64,000 nt of DNA. It comes from Amycolatopsis sp. NBC_01488. GTDB lineage: Bacteria; Actinomycetota; Actinomycetes; Mycobacteriales; Pseudonocardiaceae. This document shows positions 55,244-63,583 of this stretch, in pieces; the stretch's first letter is position 1, and each line of letters starts with the position of its first letter. Made by a program: the position numbers and the translations under genes. Location of the stretch: assembly GCF_036227105.1 (NCBI RefSeq), contig NZ_CP109434.1:3910001-3974000 (forward strand), read 5' to 3'. The notes below the pieces were generated by a model. It searched no databases and had not been told where the DNA came from. It saw only the letters and a program-made list of their open reading frames with translations.

Positions 55244-56482
55244 GTGACCCTCGTCGAGATCCCCGGCTCCAAGTCCGTCACCGCCCGAGGCCTGTTCCTG
55301 GCCGCCGCCGCGCGCGGCACCACGACCCTCGGCCGTCCCCTGCATTCGGACGACACCGAGGGCTTCGCCGAGGGCCTCGTCAAGCTCGGCTACCGCGTCG
55401 ACCGGCAGCCGGGCGCGTGGACGATCGAGGGCCGCCCGTCGGGCCCGGGCGTCTCCGAAGCGGACGTGTTCTGCCGGGACGGCGCCACGACGGCCCGCTT
55501 CCTGCCCGCGCTCGCCGCGGCCGGCACCGGGACGTTCCGCTTCGACGCCTCCGCCCAGATGCGCCGCCGCCCGCTCGGCCCGCTGACCGACGCGCTGCAG
55601 GAGCTGGGCGTCGACCTGAGCTTCGAGGGTGAGCCGGGCCACCACCCCCTCACGGTCCGCGCGAACGGCATCAAGGGCGGTTCGCTGACCCTGGACGCGG
55701 GGTTGTCGTCGCAGTTCCTGACGGCGTTGCTGCTGGTCGGGCCGCTGACCGCGGAGGGGCTGCGGATCACGGTGACGGACCTCGTGTCGGTGCCGTACGT
55801 CGAGATCACGCTGGAGATGATGCGGCGCTTCGGCGTCGACGTCCGCCGCGAAGGCCAGACGTTTGTGGTCCCGCCCCAGCCATACCAGGCGTGCGAATAC
55901 CCGGTGGAGCCGGACGCGTCGACGGCGAGCTACTTCCTGGCCGCGGCGGCGGTCACCGGCCGCACGGTGACCATCCCGGGCCTGGGTTCGGCCGCCCTCC
56001 AGGGCGACGTGCGCTTCGCCGACGTGCTGGAGCGGATGGGCGCGCACGTCGAGCTGACCGAGGATTCGGTGACGGTCGCGGGGCCCTCGGACGGCCTGCG
56101 CGGGGTCACGGTGAACATGCGCGACATCTCCGACACGGTCCCGACGCTGGCGGCGATCGCGCCGTTCGCCTCGGGCCCGGTGCGCATCGAGGACGTCTAC
56201 AACACGCGCATCAAGGAGTGCGACCGCCTCGACGCGTGCGAAGAGAACCTGCGCGCCCTCGGTGTCGCGGTCGAGACCGGCCGCGACTGGATCGAGATCC
56301 GACCGGGCACGCCGACCGGTGCGCTGGTCAAGTGCCGCCGCGACCACCGGATCGCGATGGCGTTCAGCATCACGGGTCTGCTGACTCCGGGGATCACGCT
56401 CGACGACCCGGAGTGCGTGAAGAAGACGTTCCCCGGCTTCCACCAGGCGCTGGGGGCGCTGCGGGAGAGCTGGGGGATCTAG
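55244..56482 (+). CDS. aroA: 3-phosphoshikimate 1-carboxyvinyltransferase (EPSP synthase)
   Basis: The 412-residue enzyme joins phosphoenolpyruvate to shikimate 3-phosphate in the aromatic pathway. Catalytic and binding residues are present: IPGSKSVTAR at the start, SSQFLTALLL, EPDASTASYFLAAAA, ISDTVPTLA, TRIKECDRL, RDHRIAMAF and KKTFPG. The loop that reads GNAGTAMRP in E. coli reads DGATTARFL here, so Ala81 and Phe86 replace Gly96 and Pro101 (E. coli numbering). Ala at that site is the feature of glyphosate-insensitive enzymes. The start is GTG. Its stop shares CTAG with the convergent adenosyltransferase gene. Confidence 0.93.
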   Translation: MTLVEIPGSKSVTARGLFLAAAARGTTTLGRPLHSDDTEGFAEGLVKLGYRVDRQPGAWTIEGRPSGPGVSEADVFCRDGATTARFLPALAAAGTGTFRFDASAQMRRRPLGPLTDALQELGVDLSFEGEPGHHPLTVRANGIKGGSLTLDAGLSSQFLTALLLVGPLTAEGLRITVTDLVSVPYVEITLEMMRRFGVDVRREGQTFVVPPQPYQACEYPVEPDASTASYFLAAAAVTGRTVTIPGLGSAALQGDVRFADVLERMGAHVELTEDSVTVAGPSDGLRGVTVNMRDISDTVPTLAAIAPFASGPVRIEDVYNTRIKECDRLDACEENLRALGVAVETGRDWIEIRPGTPTGALVKCRRDHRIAMAFSITGLLTPGITLDDPECVKKTFPGFHQALGALRESWGI

Positions 56483-57054
56483 GAGGGCTGCCCGCCCGGC
56501 TGCCACAGCACGTCACCCTCGGGGTTGGCCAGCCGGGCGAGGATGAACAGCAGGTCCGACAGCCGGTTCAGGTACTTCAGTGCCACCGGGTTCGTCGTCT
56601 CCGGCTCGGCTTCGTACAGGGCCCAGGCGCTTCGCTCGGCGCGCCGCGACACCGTCCTGGCCTGGTGCAGGAAGGCCGCTCCCGGCGTTCCGCCCGGCAG
56701 GATGAACGACGTCAGCTTCGGCAGGCGCTCGTTGAACTCGTCGCACCAGCCCTCGAGCCGTTCGACGTACTTTTCCGTGATCCGCAGCGGCGGGTACGGC
56801 GGGTCGTCGGAAATGGGCAGGCACAGGTCGGCGCCGACGTCGAAGAGGTCGTTCTGCACCACACGCAGCACGTCCGCGATTTCGGCCGGCAGTCCGCCCA
56901 TCGCGATCGCCAGGCCCAGCACCGAGTTCGTCTCGTCGGTGTCCGCGTACGCGCCCAGGCGCGGGGACGTCTTCGGCACGCGGGACCCGTCGCCGAGCGC
57001 GGTCGTGCCGTTGTCGCCGACCTTCGTGTAGACGCGGTTGATGCGAACGACCAT
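56479..57054 (-). CDS. pduO: Cob(I)alamin adenosyltransferase, PduO type
   Basis: The 191-residue protein adds the adenosyl group to cobalamin. It has the PduO-type ATP loop RVYTKVGDNGTTALGDGSR, then the DETNSVLGLA segment, FILPGG and RRAERSAWAL, which form the active site of the trimer. The -10-like TATGGT ends 6 bases before the ATG. The same gene lies between the atp operon and murA in mycobacteria. Confidence 0.93.
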   Translation of the reverse strand: MVVRINRVYTKVGDNGTTALGDGSRVPKTSPRLGAYADTDETNSVLGLAIAMGGLPAEIADVLRVVQNDLFDVGADLCLPISDDPPYPPLRITEKYVERLEGWCDEFNERLPKLTSFILPGGTPGAAFLHQARTVSRRAERSAWALYEAEPETTNPVALKYLNRLSDLLFILARLANPEGDVLWQPGGQPS

Positions 57055-57115
57055 GAACCCACCATAGCGGCCCCCGCCCGGGCCGAATCCGGGCGAGAGG
57101 GCATGATTGGCGGCC

Positions 57116-58390
57116 ATGAGCGAGCACTTCGACGTGCATGGCGGAGCCCGGCTGGTCGGCGAGGTCGACGTGGTCGGCGCCAAGAACAGCGTGCTGAAGC
57201 TGATGGCCGCGGCCCTGCTGGCCGAGGGCACCACGACCATCACGAACTGCCCGCAGATCCTGGACGTCCCGCTGATGGGCGACGTGCTGCGGAGCGTCGG
57301 CTGCGAGGTCGTCATCGAGGGCGACACCGCCACCATCACGACGCCCGCCGAGCTGTCGCACCGCGCGGACTCGGCGGCGATGGGCAAGCTGCGCGCGTCC
57401 GTCTGCGTGCTGGGGCCGCTGGTCGGGCGGCTGAAGCAGGCCGTCGTGGCGCTGCCGGGCGGCGACGCGATCGGCTCGCGCCCGCTGGACATGCACCAGA
57501 ACGGCCTGCGCAAGCTGGGCGCGACGAGCACGATCGAGCACGGCTGCGTCGTCGCGAAGGCCGAGACGCTGGTCGGCGCGCAGATCTGGCTGGACTTCCC
57601 GAGCGTCGGCGCGACCGAGAACATCCTGATGGCGGCCGTCCTCGCCGAGGGCACCACGGTCATCGACAACTGCGCGCGCGAGCCCGAGATCGTCGACATC
57701 TGCACGATGCTCACCGAGATGGGCGCGAAGATCGACGGCGCCGGGACGTCGACGCTGACCGTGCACGGCGTGGAGCAGCTGCACCCGACCCAGCACAGCG
57801 TGATCGGCGACCGGATCGTCGGCGCGACCTGGGCGTTCGCGGCGTCGATGACCCGCGGCGACATCACCGTCCGCGGCGTCAACCCGCACCACCTCGACCT
57901 GGTGCTGAACAAGCTGCAGCTGGCCGGCGCGGACGTCGAGACGTTCGGCGACAAGGGCTTCCGCGTGGTCCAGCCGGAACGCCCGAAGGCGGTCGACTGG
58001 GTCACGCTGCCGTACCCCGGTTTCGCGACCGACCTGCAGCCGTTCGCGGTGGCACTTTCCGCCGTGTCCGAAGGCACGTCGATGATCACCGAAAACGTCT
58101 ACGAGGCGCGGTTCCGGTTCATCGAGGAGATGATCCGACTGTCCGGCGACGCGCGCACGGACGGTCACCACGCGGTGGTCCGCGGCGTCGAGAGGCTGTC
58201 GAGCGCGCCGGTCTGGGCGTCCGACATCCGCGCGGGCGCCGGCCTGGTGCTGGCGGGACTGTGCGCGGACGGCGTCACCGAGGTCTGGGACGTCTTCCAC
58301 ATCGACCGCGGCTACCCGCACTTCGTCGAGAACCTCAACCGCCTGGGCGCGAACATCAAGCGCGTCGCCGGCGAGCCCGACCGGGCGTGA
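57116..58390 (+). CDS. murA: UDP-N-acetylglucosamine 1-carboxyvinyltransferase
   Basis: MurA commits UDP-GlcNAc to peptidoglycan by adding enolpyruvate. The 424-residue protein has [32 protein letters not shown] and [10 protein letters not shown]. In the catalytic loop [15 protein letters not shown], Asp117 replaces the Cys115 of E. coli that fosfomycin alkylates; mycobacterial MurA has the same Asp and is fosfomycin-resistant. The ATG at 57116 is used; an upstream TTG at 57107 is in frame. It ends 1 base before the stop of the leftward TetR gene. Confidence 0.97.
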   Translation: MSEHFDVHGGARLVGEVDVVGAKNSVLKLMAAALLAEGTTTITNCPQILDVPLMGDVLRSVGCEVVIEGDTATITTPAELSHRADSAAMGKLRASVCVLGPLVGRLKQAVVALPGGDAIGSRPLDMHQNGLRKLGATSTIEHGCVVAKAETLVGAQIWLDFPSVGATENILMAAVLAEGTTVIDNCAREPEIVDICTMLTEMGAKIDGAGTSTLTVHGVEQLHPTQHSVIGDRIVGATWAFAASMTRGDITVRGVNPHHLDLVLNKLQLAGADVETFGDKGFRVVQPERPKAVDWVTLPYPGFATDLQPFAVALSAVSEGTSMITENVYEARFRFIEEMIRLSGDARTDGHHAVVRGVERLSSAPVWASDIRAGAGLVLAGLCADGVTEVWDVFHIDRGYPHFVENLNRLGANIKRVAGEPDRA

Positions 58391-58391
58391 C

Positions 58392-58985
58392 TCAGGCGCC
58401 CTGCGCGCCGAGCGCGCGCAGGGCGTACTCCACCAGCCGGTCGACGTAGTCCGGCTCCGCCGGGGCCATGCGGACCACCAGGCGCCAGTAGATCGGCGCC
58501 GCCAGGACGTCGAGCGCCAGTTCCATGTCCAGGTCCTCCGGTAGCTCGCCGCGGGTCATCGCGCGGCGCAGCATCACCTCGCCGACCTCGCGGCGGGGGC
58601 CGCCGATGGCCTCGCGCAAGCCGCGGCCGTGGTCCGGATTGCGCGCGTCCTCCGCGACCAGGTCGGGCAGGATGCGCGAGAACAGCGGGTGCGTGAGCCA
58701 GTCGATCAGGGCCTGCATCGTTTCGCGCAGGTCTCCGCGCAGGGAGCCGGTGTCGGCCGCCGCCGCGCGGGTCACGCTGAAGTCCGTCACCACGGACGCG
58801 ATCATGTGGTCCTTCGACGCCCACCGCCGGTACAGGGCGCTCTTGCCGACGCCGGCGCGTTTCGCCACGGCTTCCATCGACAGCCGCCCGTAGCCCTGTT
58901 CGGCGAGTTCCCACATGACGGCTTCGGTGATCGCCTGCGTGACCTCGGGCTGGAGGACCGCGGCGCCGGTCGGGGTGCGTGCCAT
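58392..58985 (-). CDS. TetR-family transcriptional regulator
   Basis: The 197-residue protein has the TetR helix-turn-helix (AITEAVMWELAEQGYGRLSM, KRAGVGKSALYRRWASKDHM) and a C-terminal domain of the TetR_C_16-like sort (LDMELALDVLAAPIYWRLV). TAGACT ends 6 bases before the ATG, a leaderless start. Two palindromes between it and the divergent three-gene operon are its likely operators, so it probably represses that operon and itself. Confidence 0.88.
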   Translation of the reverse strand: MARTPTGAAVLQPEVTQAITEAVMWELAEQGYGRLSMEAVAKRAGVGKSALYRRWASKDHMIASVVTDFSVTRAAAADTGSLRGDLRETMQALIDWLTHPLFSRILPDLVAEDARNPDHGRGLREAIGGPRREVGEVMLRRAMTRGELPEDLDMELALDVLAAPIYWRLVVRMAPAEPDYVDRLVEYALRALGAQGA

Positions 58986-59009
58986 GGGCGCAGTCTAGCG
59001 GGTGGACGA

Positions 59010-59051
59010 GACGGTACCGTCCCGTCTATCCTGACGTCGGGACGGTACCGT
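59010..59051. promoter_or_regulatory. Twin palindromic operators of the TetR regulator
   Basis: GACGGTACCGTC (59010-59021) and GACGGTACCGTA (59041-59052) repeat the 10-base palindrome ACGGTACCGT 31 bases apart, three helical turns. They lie between the divergent regulator and the SnoaL-like operon. Confidence 0.65.
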
Positions 59052-59078
59052 ATCGTCCAAACGTTCAAGGAGGCTCCG

Positions 59079-59504
59079 ATGGGGCTGCGAGACTTCGTCG
59101 ATCAGGGGATCGACCTGCTGATGAAGCACGACATGGCCGGGTTCGCCGGGCTCTGGGCCGAGGACGGCGTCCTCGAGTTCCCGTTCGCCGGCCCGGGCTA
59201 CCCGAAGCGCGTCGAAGGGCGCGACGCGATCACCGAGTACCTGCGCGACTACCCGAACCTGCTGGACATCCGCGAGGTCGTCGCCAAGACCGTGCACGAG
59301 ACGACCGATCCGGCCGTGGTCGTCGCCGAGTTCACGGTCGCCGGGATCGTGGTGGCTTCGGGGAAGCCGTACGAGCTGTCGTACATCGCGGTGATCACCG
59401 TCGAGGACGGCGAAATCCGCCACTACCGCGACTACTGGAGCCCGCTCGCCGCGGCCGAGATCCTCGGCGGCGTCGAAGAGCTGACGGCGGCCTTCGGTGG
59501 GTGA
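59079..59504 (+). CDS. SnoaL-like (NTF2-fold) protein
   Basis: The 141-residue protein has the SnoaL/NTF2 outline: DLLMKHDMAGFAGLWAEDGV, an FPFAGPGYPKRVEGRDAI segment, and a closing GEIRHYRDYWSPL. Members include ketosteroid-isomerase-like enzymes and polyketide cyclases. The ATG at 59079 has a near-perfect AAGGAGG 5 bases upstream. It leads an operon with an NmrA-like and a hydrolase gene; overlap with the next start is 8 bases. Confidence 0.87.
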   Translation: MGLRDFVDQGIDLLMKHDMAGFAGLWAEDGVLEFPFAGPGYPKRVEGRDAITEYLRDYPNLLDIREVVAKTVHETTDPAVVVAEFTVAGIVVASGKPYELSYIAVITVEDGEIRHYRDYWSPLAAAEILGGVEELTAAFGG

Positions 59505-60315
59505 CGTCCTGGTCCTCGGCGGTACCGGCACCACCGGACGCCGGGTCGTCGCGGGCCTGCGTGAGGCCGGAGTGCCGGTGCGGGCGGCCACGCGCAAGCC
59601 GGGCGAGCCCGGTCAGGTCCGGTTCGACTGGACCGACCGGTCTACTTACGCCGGTGCGCTGCACGACGTCTCCGCGATGTACCTGCTGCCGCCCATCGGC
59701 GAAGTCTCGCCCGCGCGGCTGGTCGAGCCCTTCCTGGACGACGCGCTGGCCGCGGGTGTCCGGCGGGTCGTCCTGCTCAGCTCGTCGGCCGTCACGGCGG
59801 ACACGCCCGGGCTCGGTGACCTGCAGCGGCTGGTGCGCGCGGCGCCGGAGTGGGCCGTGTTGAAGCCGTCGTGGTTCATGCAGAACTTCACCGGCGAGCA
59901 CCTGGTCGCCCAGGGGGTCCGGGACGGCGAGATCGTCACCGCCACCGGGGACGCGCGAGTCGCGTTCGTCGACGCCGGTGACATCGCGGCGGTCGCCGTC
60001 CGCGCGCTGACCGATCCCGGACCGCACAACACCGAACACGTTCTGACCGGCCCGTCGGCCTTGAGCTACGCCGAAGCCGCGTCGATCGTCGCCGCCCGCA
60101 CCGGCCGTCCGGTAAGGCACCGCGCGGTGAGCACTGCCGAGTTCGCCGCGTGGCTGACCGCGTCCGGCATCCCCGAGTCCTTCGCCGCGGTGCTCGCCGC
60201 GCTCGACGAGGACATCCGGCGCGGCGCCGAAGACCGCGTCACCCCGGCCGTCGAAGAGGTCACCGGCCGGCCGGCCCGCTCGTTCCGCACGTTCGCCGAG
60301 GAGGAAGTCCGATGA
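59497..60315 (+). CDS. NmrA/atypical SDR family NAD(P)-binding protein
   Basis: The 272-residue protein has the Rossmann entry VLVLGGTGTTGRRV, AATRKP for NADP, VVLLSSSAV, and KPSWFMQNF, the pattern of NmrA-like and ergot-AgnE-type atypical SDRs. The substrate is unknown; some members reduce quinones or iminium compounds, others are regulators. It starts by GTG inside the preceding gene and ends in an ATGA overlap with the hydrolase. Confidence 0.87.
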   Translation: MGDVLVLGGTGTTGRRVVAGLREAGVPVRAATRKPGEPGQVRFDWTDRSTYAGALHDVSAMYLLPPIGEVSPARLVEPFLDDALAAGVRRVVLLSSSAVTADTPGLGDLQRLVRAAPEWAVLKPSWFMQNFTGEHLVAQGVRDGEIVTATGDARVAFVDAGDIAAVAVRALTDPGPHNTEHVLTGPSALSYAEAASIVAARTGRPVRHRAVSTAEFAAWLTASGIPESFAAVLAALDEDIRRGAEDRVTPAVEEVTGRPARSFRTFAEEEVR

Positions 60316-61502
60316 AGCAGATCATGTTCCCCGAGGACCCGCAGTTCTGGTTCGAGACGCTGCGCCTGTTCGGCCACGCGTCCTACGGCGGCTCGGACTT
60401 CGGCGAGGTGCTCGCCGCCGCGTCGACCGTGACGGCCGGCGACTACGACAGCTGGCACGACGCCTACCGCGCGCTGGCCGACCGGCTCTACGCCGAAGCC
60501 GCCGACGCGGGCCCGGTCACCGCGCGGGACCTGCTGCTGCGCGCGTCGACGTACTACTTCTCGTCGGAGTTCTTCCTCCACGGCGACCCGGCGGACCCGC
60601 GCATCGCGTCGGCGTACGATCGCAGCGTCGAGTGCTTTCGGCGCGCGGGCATCGCGGAACCGGTCGAAATCCCCTACGAGGGAACAGTTCTGCAGGGCTA
60701 CCTCTACCGCGCGCCGGGCGATGGCCCGAAGCCGTTGCTGATCATGCACAACGGGTTCGACGGCAGTGCCGAGGAATGCCACTACCTGGGCGCGGCGGGC
60801 GGCGCCGAGCGCGGCTACCACGTGCTGACGTTCGACGGCCCGGGCCAGCCCAGCGCGGTCCGGCGCGAGAAGCTCGTGTTCCGGCCGGACTGGGAGCACG
60901 TCGTGACGCCGGTGGTGGACTTCGCGCTGGGGCTCGACGGCGTGGACCCGGCGCGCGTGGCGCTGCTCGGCGTCAGTCTCGGCGGCATGCTGGCCCCGCG
61001 CGCGGCGGCGTTCGAGCCGCGCCTGGCGGCGGTGGTCGCGGTCGACGGAGTGTACGACGCGGGATCTGCCGTGACGTCGATGCTGCCGTGGCCGCGCGAA
61101 GAGATCGTCCGCCGCGCGAATGCCGCGGAAGACCCGGAGTTCGACGCGATCCTCGCGGCCGGCCGCGAGGCCAGTCCGACGCTGCGCTGGGCGTGCGATC
61201 ACGGCCGATACGTGCTGGGCGCGTCGACGGACCGCGAATTCGTCGCGAAGTACCTCGAGTACACGCTCGAAGACGGCGTCGCCGAGAAGATCACGTGCCC
61301 GGTCCTGGTCTGCGAAGCGGCGGACGACCTGTTCTTCGGCGGCGACGCGGAAACCGAGCCTCGCCGGCTGTACGCGCACCTGACCGGGCCCAAGACGCTG
61401 CTGACGTTCACGGCGGAGGAGGGCGCCGACGCGCACTGCCACGTCGGCGCCCAGCGGCTCGCGTCGGGCCGGATCTACGACTGGCTGGACCGGACGCTCT
61501 AA
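60312..61502 (+). CDS. Alpha/beta hydrolase (DUF1100 / pseudooxynicotine-hydrolase-like)
   Basis: The 396-residue protein has a helical N-terminal half and an alpha/beta hydrolase core: MHNGFDGSAEECHYLG, the nucleophile Ser in LLGVSLGGMLAPRAA (near residue 222), the acid in CEAADDLFF, and a late AHCHVG for the His. The layout matches C-C bond hydrolases and esterases acting on dihydroxy-pseudooxynicotine-like ketones, though the substrate is not known. As the last gene of the TetR operon it suggests breakdown or detoxification of a small aromatic or polyketide-like compound. Its stop shares CTAA with the convergent LysE gene. Confidence 0.87.
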   Translation: MKQIMFPEDPQFWFETLRLFGHASYGGSDFGEVLAAASTVTAGDYDSWHDAYRALADRLYAEAADAGPVTARDLLLRASTYYFSSEFFLHGDPADPRIASAYDRSVECFRRAGIAEPVEIPYEGTVLQGYLYRAPGDGPKPLLIMHNGFDGSAEECHYLGAAGGAERGYHVLTFDGPGQPSAVRREKLVFRPDWEHVVTPVVDFALGLDGVDPARVALLGVSLGGMLAPRAAAFEPRLAAVVAVDGVYDAGSAVTSMLPWPREEIVRRANAAEDPEFDAILAAGREASPTLRWACDHGRYVLGASTDREFVAKYLEYTLEDGVAEKITCPVLVCEAADDLFFGGDAETEPRRLYAHLTGPKTLLTFTAEEGADAHCHVGAQRLASGRIYDWLDRTL

Positions 61503-62113
61503 GCGTCGAGGGCCAGCGCCGCCCCGAAGCCGAGCAGCGCGGTGCCGGTGACGCCGTCCAGAGTCCGGCGGACCCGGCGCCGTCGCAGCCAGCCGCGAAT
61601 GCGGTGCACGCCGGCGACGATGACGAGCTGCCAGAGCGTGGCGAGCACCCCGACGGTTGCGGCGAGCAGCAGCGACTCGGCGAGTGTCGAGTCGCGGGTC
61701 AGGAACTGCGGCAGCATCGAGAGGTAGAAGACGAGGACCTTCGGGTTGGTGAGGTTGCCGAGGAAGCCTTCACGCCAGCGCCGTCCGCCGCCCGGGTTCG
61801 CCGTCGAGAGCGCGGCGTAGTCCCCGCGTTTCGCGGCGACCAGCGCTTTGACGCCGAGATAGCCGAGGTAGGCGGCCCCGGCCCAGCGCAGGGTGAGGAA
61901 GACGGGTTCGGACCGCACGATGACGGCGCTGAGCCCGAGCGCGGCGGCGACGCCCTGGACGAGGTTCCCGGACCCGATGCCGAGGGCGGTCAGGACCCCG
62001 CCGCGCCGGCCGCCGGCAAGAGAGTTCTTGAGCACCAGGGCGGTGTCCGGCCCCGGCACGATGAGCACGAGCAGCACGAAGAGCACGTAGGTGCCGTACG
62101 TTCCCCAGGTCAT
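61499..62113 (-). CDS. LysE-family amino-acid exporter, copy 1
   Basis: The 204-residue membrane protein has six helices and the LysE motif PGPDTALVLKNSLAGG, with NLTNPKVLVFYLSMLPQF in the middle. LysE/RhtB proteins export amino acids such as lysine, threonine or homoserine lactone. TAGCCT ends 6 bases before the ATG, a leaderless start separate from the other two copies. It is the most divergent of three neighbours. Confidence 0.9.
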   Translation of the reverse strand: MTWGTYGTYVLFVLLVLIVPGPDTALVLKNSLAGGRRGGVLTALGIGSGNLVQGVAAALGLSAVIVRSEPVFLTLRWAGAAYLGYLGVKALVAAKRGDYAALSTANPGGGRRWREGFLGNLTNPKVLVFYLSMLPQFLTRDSTLAESLLLAATVGVLATLWQLVIVAGVHRIRGWLRRRRVRRTLDGVTGTALLGFGAALALDA

Positions 62114-62167
62114 CGGCCCAGGCTAGGACGGCGGCACGGGCAGCTGCCGCGAGTTCCGGATGGTGGA

Positions 62168-62791
62168 TCAGCCTTCGAGGGCCAACGCCGCGCCGAAGCC
62201 GAGCAGCGCGGTGCCGGTGACGCCGTCCAGCGTACGGCGCACCCGGCGGCGGCCCAGCCAGCCGCGGACCCGGTGCACGAACAGCAGCAGCACCACCTGC
62301 CACACCACCCCGAGCGCCGCGACCGTGTACGCCAGCAGGAGCGAGTCGCCGAGGGTCGACGACGGCGTGAGGAACTGCGGCAGCACCGACAGGTACAGCA
62401 CGATCACCTTGGGGTTGGTGATGTTCGACAGGAACCCTTCACGGAACCGGCGTCCCCGCGACGCCCGAGCGCGGCGGACGTCGTCGAGCGCTTCGTAGTC
62501 GCCGCGCCACGCGCCACGCAAAGCCTGGATCCCCAGGAAAACCAGGTAAGCCGCGCCCAGCCACTTCACCGTCTCGAACAGCGGCTGGTAGCGCGTGATC
62601 ACCGCACCGAGGCCGAGCGCGGCCGCCGTGCCCTGGAGGAAGTTCGCGACGCTGATGCCCGCGCACGCCCAGCCCCCGCCGCGCGCGCCGCCCGTCAGGG
62701 CGTTCTTCAGCACGACCATCGTGTCCGGACCGGGCATCATCGCCAGGAACGCCATCATCCCGGCGAACCCCAGGTAGGTGCTCCACGTCAT
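62168..62791 (-). CDS. LysE-family amino-acid exporter, copy 2
   Basis: The 207-residue protein has PGPDTMVVLKNALTGG and NITNPKVIVLYLSVLPQF, and ends in the block RRVRRTLDGVTGTALLGFG shared by all three copies. It overlaps copy 3 by ATGA-type contact at 62791-62793, so these two are co-translated. Similarity at the DNA level to copy 3 is visible by eye over the last 100 bases, pointing to recent duplication. Confidence 0.9.
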   Translation of the reverse strand: MTWSTYLGFAGMMAFLAMMPGPDTMVVLKNALTGGARGGGWACAGISVANFLQGTAAALGLGAVITRYQPLFETVKWLGAAYLVFLGIQALRGAWRGDYEALDDVRRARASRGRRFREGFLSNITNPKVIVLYLSVLPQFLTPSSTLGDSLLLAYTVAALGVVWQVVLLLFVHRVRGWLGRRRVRRTLDGVTGTALLGFGAALALEG

Positions 62792-63414
62792 CAGGACTCG
62801 CACGCGAGGGCGGCGCCGAACCCGAGCAGCGCGGTGCCGGTGACGCCGTCCAGCGTGCGGCGCACCCGGCGACGGCCCAGCCACGCGCGGACGCGGTGCA
62901 CGAACACCAGCAGCACCAGCAGCCACAGCCCGCCGAGCACCGCGACGGTGTAGGCCAGCACCAGCGAGTCCCCGATGCTCGACGCCGGCGTCAGGAACTG
63001 CGGCAGCACGGACAGGTACAGCACCAGCACCTTCGGGTTCGTGATGTTGGAGAGGAGCCCTTCGCGGAAGCGCCGGAACCCGCCGCCGCGGCGGCGCTGG
63101 ACCTGCTCGACGACGTCGTAGTTCCCGCGGAACGCCCCGCGCAGCGCCTGGAAGCCGAGGAAGCCGAGGTAGGCCGCGCCGACCCACTTCAGCGCGAGGA
63201 ACACCGGCTGCGACCGGGCGATGAGGACGCCGAGCCCGAGCGCCGCGGCGCTGCCCTGGACGGCGTTGCCGGTGAAGATGCCCAGCGAGGCGAGCAGCCC
63301 GCCGCGGAACCCGCCGGAGAGCGCGTTCTTCAGCATCACCATCGTGTCCGGGCCCGGTGCGAGCACGATCAGGACCACGATGACCAGGTAACTCCCGTAA
63401 GCACTCCACGTCAC
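62791..63414 (-). CDS. LysE-family amino-acid exporter, copy 3
   Basis: The 207-residue protein has PGPDTMVMLKNALSGG and NITNPKVLVLYLSVLPQF. The start is taken as GTG 63414, which fits the family N-terminus; TAGCGT lies 8 bases upstream. It is the first gene of the two-gene unit with copy 2. The exported compound is unknown. Confidence 0.88.
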   Translation of the reverse strand: MTWSAYGSYLVIVVLIVLAPGPDTMVMLKNALSGGFRGGLLASLGIFTGNAVQGSAAALGLGVLIARSQPVFLALKWVGAAYLGFLGFQALRGAFRGNYDVVEQVQRRRGGGFRRFREGLLSNITNPKVLVLYLSVLPQFLTPASSIGDSLVLAYTVAVLGGLWLLVLLVFVHRVRAWLGRRRVRRTLDGVTGTALLGFGAALACES

Positions 63415-63583
63415 GGCTGTCCACGCTAATCGACGCACACCCGCGCGGTCTCGCGGATTTCGGTCACACAGTTGGCAGCCCGATCTCGTGCTCCGCGCGA
63501 TCGATCACGCACAGAGGGTGTACGAGCACGTGCGGCGCGCGCGGAACTCGGCGGGAGAGGCCACGGCAGAGTAGTGTTCGGCC

